Both the position numbers and the translations under genes were made by a program. This document shows, in pieces, positions 60,610 to 64,000 of a stretch of 64,000 nucleotides of DNA. The stretch covers positions 186,001-250,000 of the forward strand of contig CAWCTF010000008.1 in NCBI GenBank assembly GCA_963798435.1. Reading direction: 5' to 3'. How positions within the stretch are numbered: the first letter of the stretch is position 1; each line of letters begins with the position of its first letter. A model generated the notes under the pieces. That model had not been told where the DNA came from. It worked only from the letters and a program-made list of their open reading frames with translations, and ran no database searches. Source of the DNA: JALHST01 sp963798435. GTDB taxonomy: Bacteria > Bacteroidota > Bacteroidia > Flavobacteriales > Flavobacteriaceae.

Positions 60610-61458
60610 TTAATCGTGTAAGACCCAAAATGGGACCTTTGTTTGAAAACCGACCTTCTTAATGGTAGAATCAAACAATAGTTGTTGGAAAAAATTTAAA
60701 TTTTTGGCGACCATAAGGATCATGCCAATAGTATTGGTCGTAACAAAATCTTGGATCGTATCGGAAACATTTGGTCCTTCCAAATCATCAAAGCTATGTG
60801 CATTGGGAAATAGCTCTTCAAGATATTCTTGTAAATCAACCTTGTTATGGTATTGGGTGGTACTTAATTGAGGTTGAAATGGGTTTACGTTCAAGATATG
60901 TAGCGTAGTCTTGCAGAGGGTGACTATTTCTGAGATACTTTCTAAGATAGCATGGGAATAGTAGAAATTAAAGTCGGTCGGAAATACAATTTTATGAGGA
61001 GCTTGGGGGGGTGCGTTTTCTGGTATAATAAGGGTATTACAGCGCACTTTGGTAATTACATCACCCGTGTTGCTGCCAATTATATATTTCTTGAGGCCTG
61101 AAGCCCCTTTTGTGCCCAGCAGTATAAGGTCTATCTTTTTGTCAATAACATGCTTACGGATGACTTCTACGAAAAGTCCATAATCACATTGGGTAAAAAA
61201 ACGATGTCCTTGTAAATGGCTTGTCTCCCGAATTTTTCGCATTATTTTATCCAAATCCTTTTCTGCAGCCACCTTTCGATGTTTAGCGGTTTCGGCCAAC
61301 GAGGGCCCATTGGCAATAACCTTTGCCCGTCTTTCAGCAAAACCGAGTATGTGAACAATATAAAAGTTACAAGGAACATCCTGAAACAATGCCAGGGCAA
61401 AATTTATGGCATTCAGGGAGTTCGAGGAAAAGTCGGTAGGTACTAATATGTTTTTCAT
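60610..61458 (-). CDS. Tandem universal stress protein
   Basis: 282 residues with two UspA domains. Domain 1 is residues 1-145 (NILVPTDFSSNSLNAINFAL, LILLGTKGASGLKKYIIGSN); domain 2 is residues 150-282 (HKIVFPTDFNFYYSHAILES, TNTIGMILMVAKNLNFFQQL). The first has the ATP-binding G-x-x-G-x(9)-G-S/N pattern; the second lacks it. Typical of Bacteroidota. It is convergent with the MBL gene and on the same strand as the two-component genes that follow. Confidence 0.9.
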   Translation of the reverse strand: MKNILVPTDFSSNSLNAINFALALFQDVPCNFYIVHILGFAERRAKVIANGPSLAETAKHRKVAAEKDLDKIMRKIRETSHLQGHRFFTQCDYGLFVEVIRKHVIDKKIDLILLGTKGASGLKKYIIGSNTGDVITKVRCNTLIIPENAPPQAPHKIVFPTDFNFYYSHAILESISEIVTLCKTTLHILNVNPFQPQLSTTQYHNKVDLQEYLEELFPNAHSFDDLEGPNVSDTIQDFVTTNTIGMILMVAKNLNFFQQLLFDSTIKKVGFQTKVPFWVLHD

Positions 61459-61554
61459 AGTGAGGATTCGTGCCTATAAAGGTAATAGACCCGAATTCCT
61501 TATAAAATGACCGTTATCATCCCGCTGATCTAAAGGCCGATTTTAGTCAAAAAG

Positions 61555-62607
61555 TCAAATGATATGCTTGAGCGCTTTTAATTTCAATATTTTGATATTT
61601 CTCCCTTCAATTGCGATTAAGCCTTCCTTTTTAAAGCCTGACAAGGTGCGGATTAAACTCTCGGTGGCGATTCCTGCCACACTGGCAAGATCGTTTCTTG
61701 AAATTTTAATGGGTTCTTCATTATTTTTATTTAGGATTTCGGCGAACTGCAATACAGTTTGAGCAGTTTTTCTTCGAACGGACCCATAAGCCATTTGTAG
61801 CAATTGACTTTTCATTTCGGTAAGGTTCTCGGTAAGTAGCCCCATAAGCTCCAGAGAAATTGATTGATTTTTAGATACGATGTCTTTAAGTTGTTCCTTC
61901 GAAATTCCGGCCAATTCAACAGTTTCCAACGCTGTTGCTGTTTCAGGGTAGGGGCTATTTTGCACAAAGGAGGAAAGACCCAAAAAATCGTCGGCACGGT
62001 GTAGGGATGTAATCAATTCTTTCCCGTCCTCATCAATGGTATGACACTTAACTACGCCTTTTAAAATAAGATATATTTTATGGGAATGTGTACCTTCATG
62101 AAAGACCATTTGACCTTCGCCATAGGTTTCAATTTCCCCATTGTCATCAAAAAAGTTCTTCAGCTCGTTCAAGGTTTTCATTTCATCGTTGTGCGCTGGC
62201 CCTGATAAGGATTCCCCCGCCCCCATGCGTGCTACCAATTCGGTTTTTGCCAAACGGCTTGCAATGGCACTTAGAAGATCTTCCTCTTCAAACGGTTTTG
62301 TCAGATAATCGTCGGCCCCTAGATCCATCCCTTTTCGTATTTCTTTGTGTTCGGTTTTTGCCGAGAGAAAAATAAATGGGATTTGATTGGTGACCTCTGC
62401 TGAAGAAAGTTCCTGCAAAACGCCATACCCGTCGATCTCGGGCATCATAATATCACACACGATAAGATCGGGGATACGTTCTTTGGCGAATTCAATGCCG
62501 ATTCTTCCATTTGGCGCCACGATGACCATGAAACCGGAAAGCTCTAGGAGCTCTTTGGTATTTTCGCGCAGTACTTTGTCGTCCTCAATCAATAGAATCG
62601 TTTTCAT
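61555..62607 (-). CDS. Response regulator with receiver, cyclic-nucleotide-binding and Crp-type HTH domains
   Basis: 350 residues. The receiver (1-120) has acidic pocket D9-D10 and phospho-acceptor Asp52 (IVCDIMMPEIDGYG), with FLSAKTEH and the YLTKPFEEED Lys loop. A CRP-like beta-roll follows (about 155-270, YGEGQMVFHEGTHSHKIYLI), and a Crp HTH (PIKISRNDLASVAGIATESL, IRTLSGFKKEGLIAI). The start codon follows the histidine kinase stop without a gap, so the pair is one operon. Fused receiver-Crp proteins are known from Bacteroidota. The kinase presumably phosphorylates Asp52. Confidence 0.92.
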   Translation of the reverse strand: MKTILLIEDDKVLRENTKELLELSGFMVIVAPNGRIGIEFAKERIPDLIVCDIMMPEIDGYGVLQELSSAEVTNQIPFIFLSAKTEHKEIRKGMDLGADDYLTKPFEEEDLLSAIASRLAKTELVARMGAGESLSGPAHNDEMKTLNELKNFFDDNGEIETYGEGQMVFHEGTHSHKIYLILKGVVKCHTIDEDGKELITSLHRADDFLGLSSFVQNSPYPETATALETVELAGISKEQLKDIVSKNQSISLELMGLLTENLTEMKSQLLQMAYGSVRRKTAQTVLQFAEILNKNNEEPIKISRNDLASVAGIATESLIRTLSGFKKEGLIAIEGRNIKILKLKALKHII

Positions 62608-64000
62608 TTACGGGGTTTTTAGAGGTGCTAACGGAATTTTTATACGAAAGATGGAACCTTTATTTTCAACACTACTAAAATTAAGACTAGCACCTAAATT
62701 TTCAAGATGTTGTTTGGCAATATTTAGACCAATACCGGTTCCTTGGGTCAGTAAGACATTTTCAGCTCTAAAATAACGATTAAAAATATGTTTTTGTGCG
62801 GCCTTGGGAATCCCTATTCCTTGATCAATAACATGTATGCGCAAGAATTCGTCGTCTTTTTTTGCATTGATATCGATTACTGAATCCTCAGGTGAATATT
62901 TGATTGCATTGTGCAACAGATTCGAGAGTGCCAATTCTAGAATTTTTTCATCAAAGCTGACCATAATGCCATCGATATTTTCGGGATAGCTAATTCGCTG
63001 TCCGGTCTTCAGTAGCATATTGGCATCATAGATGACCTCATTGACGATCTTGCTTAACGGAAAAGTCACCAATTTGTAGTTTACCTTTCCAGATTCCAAG
63101 CGCTCCACTGATAAAAAATCGTTGAGAATCGCGTCTAAATAGCGCACTTTATTACGTATTGTAGTGATATGCTTGTCCCGTTTATCTTGCTGATCACTAT
63201 CGGTATATTTGGCCAGTAAGGTTATCGATGTTAAAATGCCACTGAGTGGGGTTTTGAATTCGTGGGAGACCAAAGACAAAAATCGTGTTTTCAATTCGTT
63301 GAGCTCCTTCTCTTTCGCTAAGGCCTCGGTCAATTGTTTGGTGCGCTCCTTAACCGTTTTCTCAAGTTTTTTCGTATAATTCAATCGCTCGGTAATATCG
63401 ACGATTATGGCTACAAAAACATCCCTTTCCCGAATTTTTGAAGCTTGAAGATGGGCTTCTACTGGATAGGTCGTGCCATCCTTTCTTTTATGGGCTGCCT
63501 CGAAAACGAGCTTCTCCCTTTTTTTGTCTAATAAGGGTTGTATCAGTTTTCGAAATTTGATTTCCGTAAATTTGGGTGTAATAGTTTACCGCGGTCAATT
63601 TCCTAAATTCCGCTAGGGTATACCCCATATTGCTTATTGCCCCATTATTAACATCTACAAACAATAGGGATTGTGCATCGAATATATATATTTCGTTTAA
63701 TGATTCATCAAAAATACGGGCCCAATGTATAAGTTCCTGCTCGGCCTTTTTTCGTTCGGTAATATTTATGACCAGGGCCATCACATAGGTATGGCCATAA
63801 AGTTCAAACGGATTTAGACCGGCCTCCACCGGAAATTCCTCTCCCCCTTTGCGAACGCCATAAAGGTCCCGACCTCTCCCCATTTGGCGTTTTCCGCTTT
63901 TTTTTATAAAGTCTTTAACATGGTCAATATGGGCATGATGATATTTGGTGGGAATCAGGATATCGAGCGGTTTGCCCAATAATTCATCCTCAACATAGCC
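62608..64000 (-). CDS. PAS-PAS-histidine kinase (5' end beyond the window; one apparent frameshift)
   Basis: The C-terminal part (to 62608) has the kinase: KTRFLSLVSHEFKTPLSGIL (His box), LALSNLLHNAIKYSPED (N box), DQGIGIPKAAQKHIFNRYF (G1) and GTGIGLNIAKQHLENLG (G2). Ahead of it are at least two PAS/PAC domains (PVEAGLNPFELYGHTYVMAL, NNGAISNMGYTLAEFRKLTA). The frame breaks after LTAV; removing one base of TTT at 63585-63587 joins it to TITPKFTEIKFRKLIQPLL and KRKDGTTYPVEAHLQAS, the rest of the PAC domain. So either a sequencing error or a disabled kinase. The N-terminal part lies outside the window. It is transcribed with the receiver-Crp gene. Confidence 0.8.

Noticed and set aside
1..64000. 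CRISPR arrays, prophage structural genes, rRNA operons, defence islands
   Set aside because: Looked for direct-repeat arrays, phage head/tail signatures, rRNA motifs and known defence families on both strands; none seen.

Overview
The window looks like the chromosome of a marine-type flavobacterium (Bacteroidota, family Flavobacteriaceae; a Maribacter/Arenibacter/Zobellia-like genus is my guess, not shown by the sequence). Support: low-to-moderate GC, promoters of the Bacteroidota type (TTTG-N19/20-TAnnTTTG, exact in front of tRNA-Asp, rpsP, the ArsR gene and the MarR gene), a DnaE with an N-terminal exonuclease domain, an S16 protein with a long acidic tail, DUF2911 and PorT-like envelope proteins, and many lipoprotein or Tat-exported enzymes.

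Layout. 0-5 kb: a broken Dabb gene, a large lipoprotein sugar-dehydrogenase/cytochrome c enzyme with a Tat-exported TIM-barrel isomerase, and a SET-domain protein. 5-13.5 kb: the housekeeping core (rimM, rpsP, a PA2169-type protein, dnaE, trxA, a DUF58 protein). 13.5-18.5 kb: small envelope genes (DoxX, a membrane AraC regulator, DUF2911). 18.8-19.4 kb: tRNA-Asp followed by at least one duplicated tRNA end, three terminators and two pairs of 11-nt-spaced repeats, read here as scars of integrated elements. 19.6-28.2 kb: a PQQ-type sugar dehydrogenase and a run of minus-strand accessory genes (ArsR/AHSA1 pair, alpha/beta hydrolase, AraC, VOC, EthD), several of them broken, with an IS481-type transposase tail. 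28.3-28.6 kb: a decayed tyrosine recombinase.

28.9-32.5 kb is the most unusual region: a GT2 glycosyltransferase converges on an overlapping pair encoding a PIG-L deacetylase fused to a NodS-like methyltransferase and an acyl-CoA dehydrogenase-like protein. The logic resembles deacetylate-then-N-methylate tailoring of an amino-sugar glycolipid. A stand-alone response regulator and a small N/Q/R-rich disordered protein follow. 34-37 kb holds a formylglycine-enzyme-like lipoprotein without the active cysteines, a CrtO-like membrane protein and a truncated serine hydrolase, separated by palindrome-rich repeats. 37-49 kb: a porin, a Crp/Fnr regulator with a candidate operator shared by an AhpD-like gene and a FAD monooxygenase, a DinB protein, YdeI, methyltransferase and MFS pseudogenes, and a MarR-led operon. 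49-58.9 kb: a GH31 glycosidase, an IorAB-type molybdenum hydroxylase bracketed by two copies of an esterase 3' end, a cyclophilin-like gene with a frameshift, two related cupins with an acetyltransferase, and an AraC regulator. 59.3-64 kb: a signalling block (PAS protein overlapping an MBL-fold hydrolase, a universal stress protein, a receiver-Crp fusion and its PAS histidine kinase running off the right edge).

A strong theme is gene damage: I reconstruct about 15 broken, truncated or relic genes. Three carry single in-frame stop codons. Six carry short indels, several in homopolymers, so some may be assembly errors rather than biology. All coordinates and reconstructions come from reading the sequence; no database search was done.
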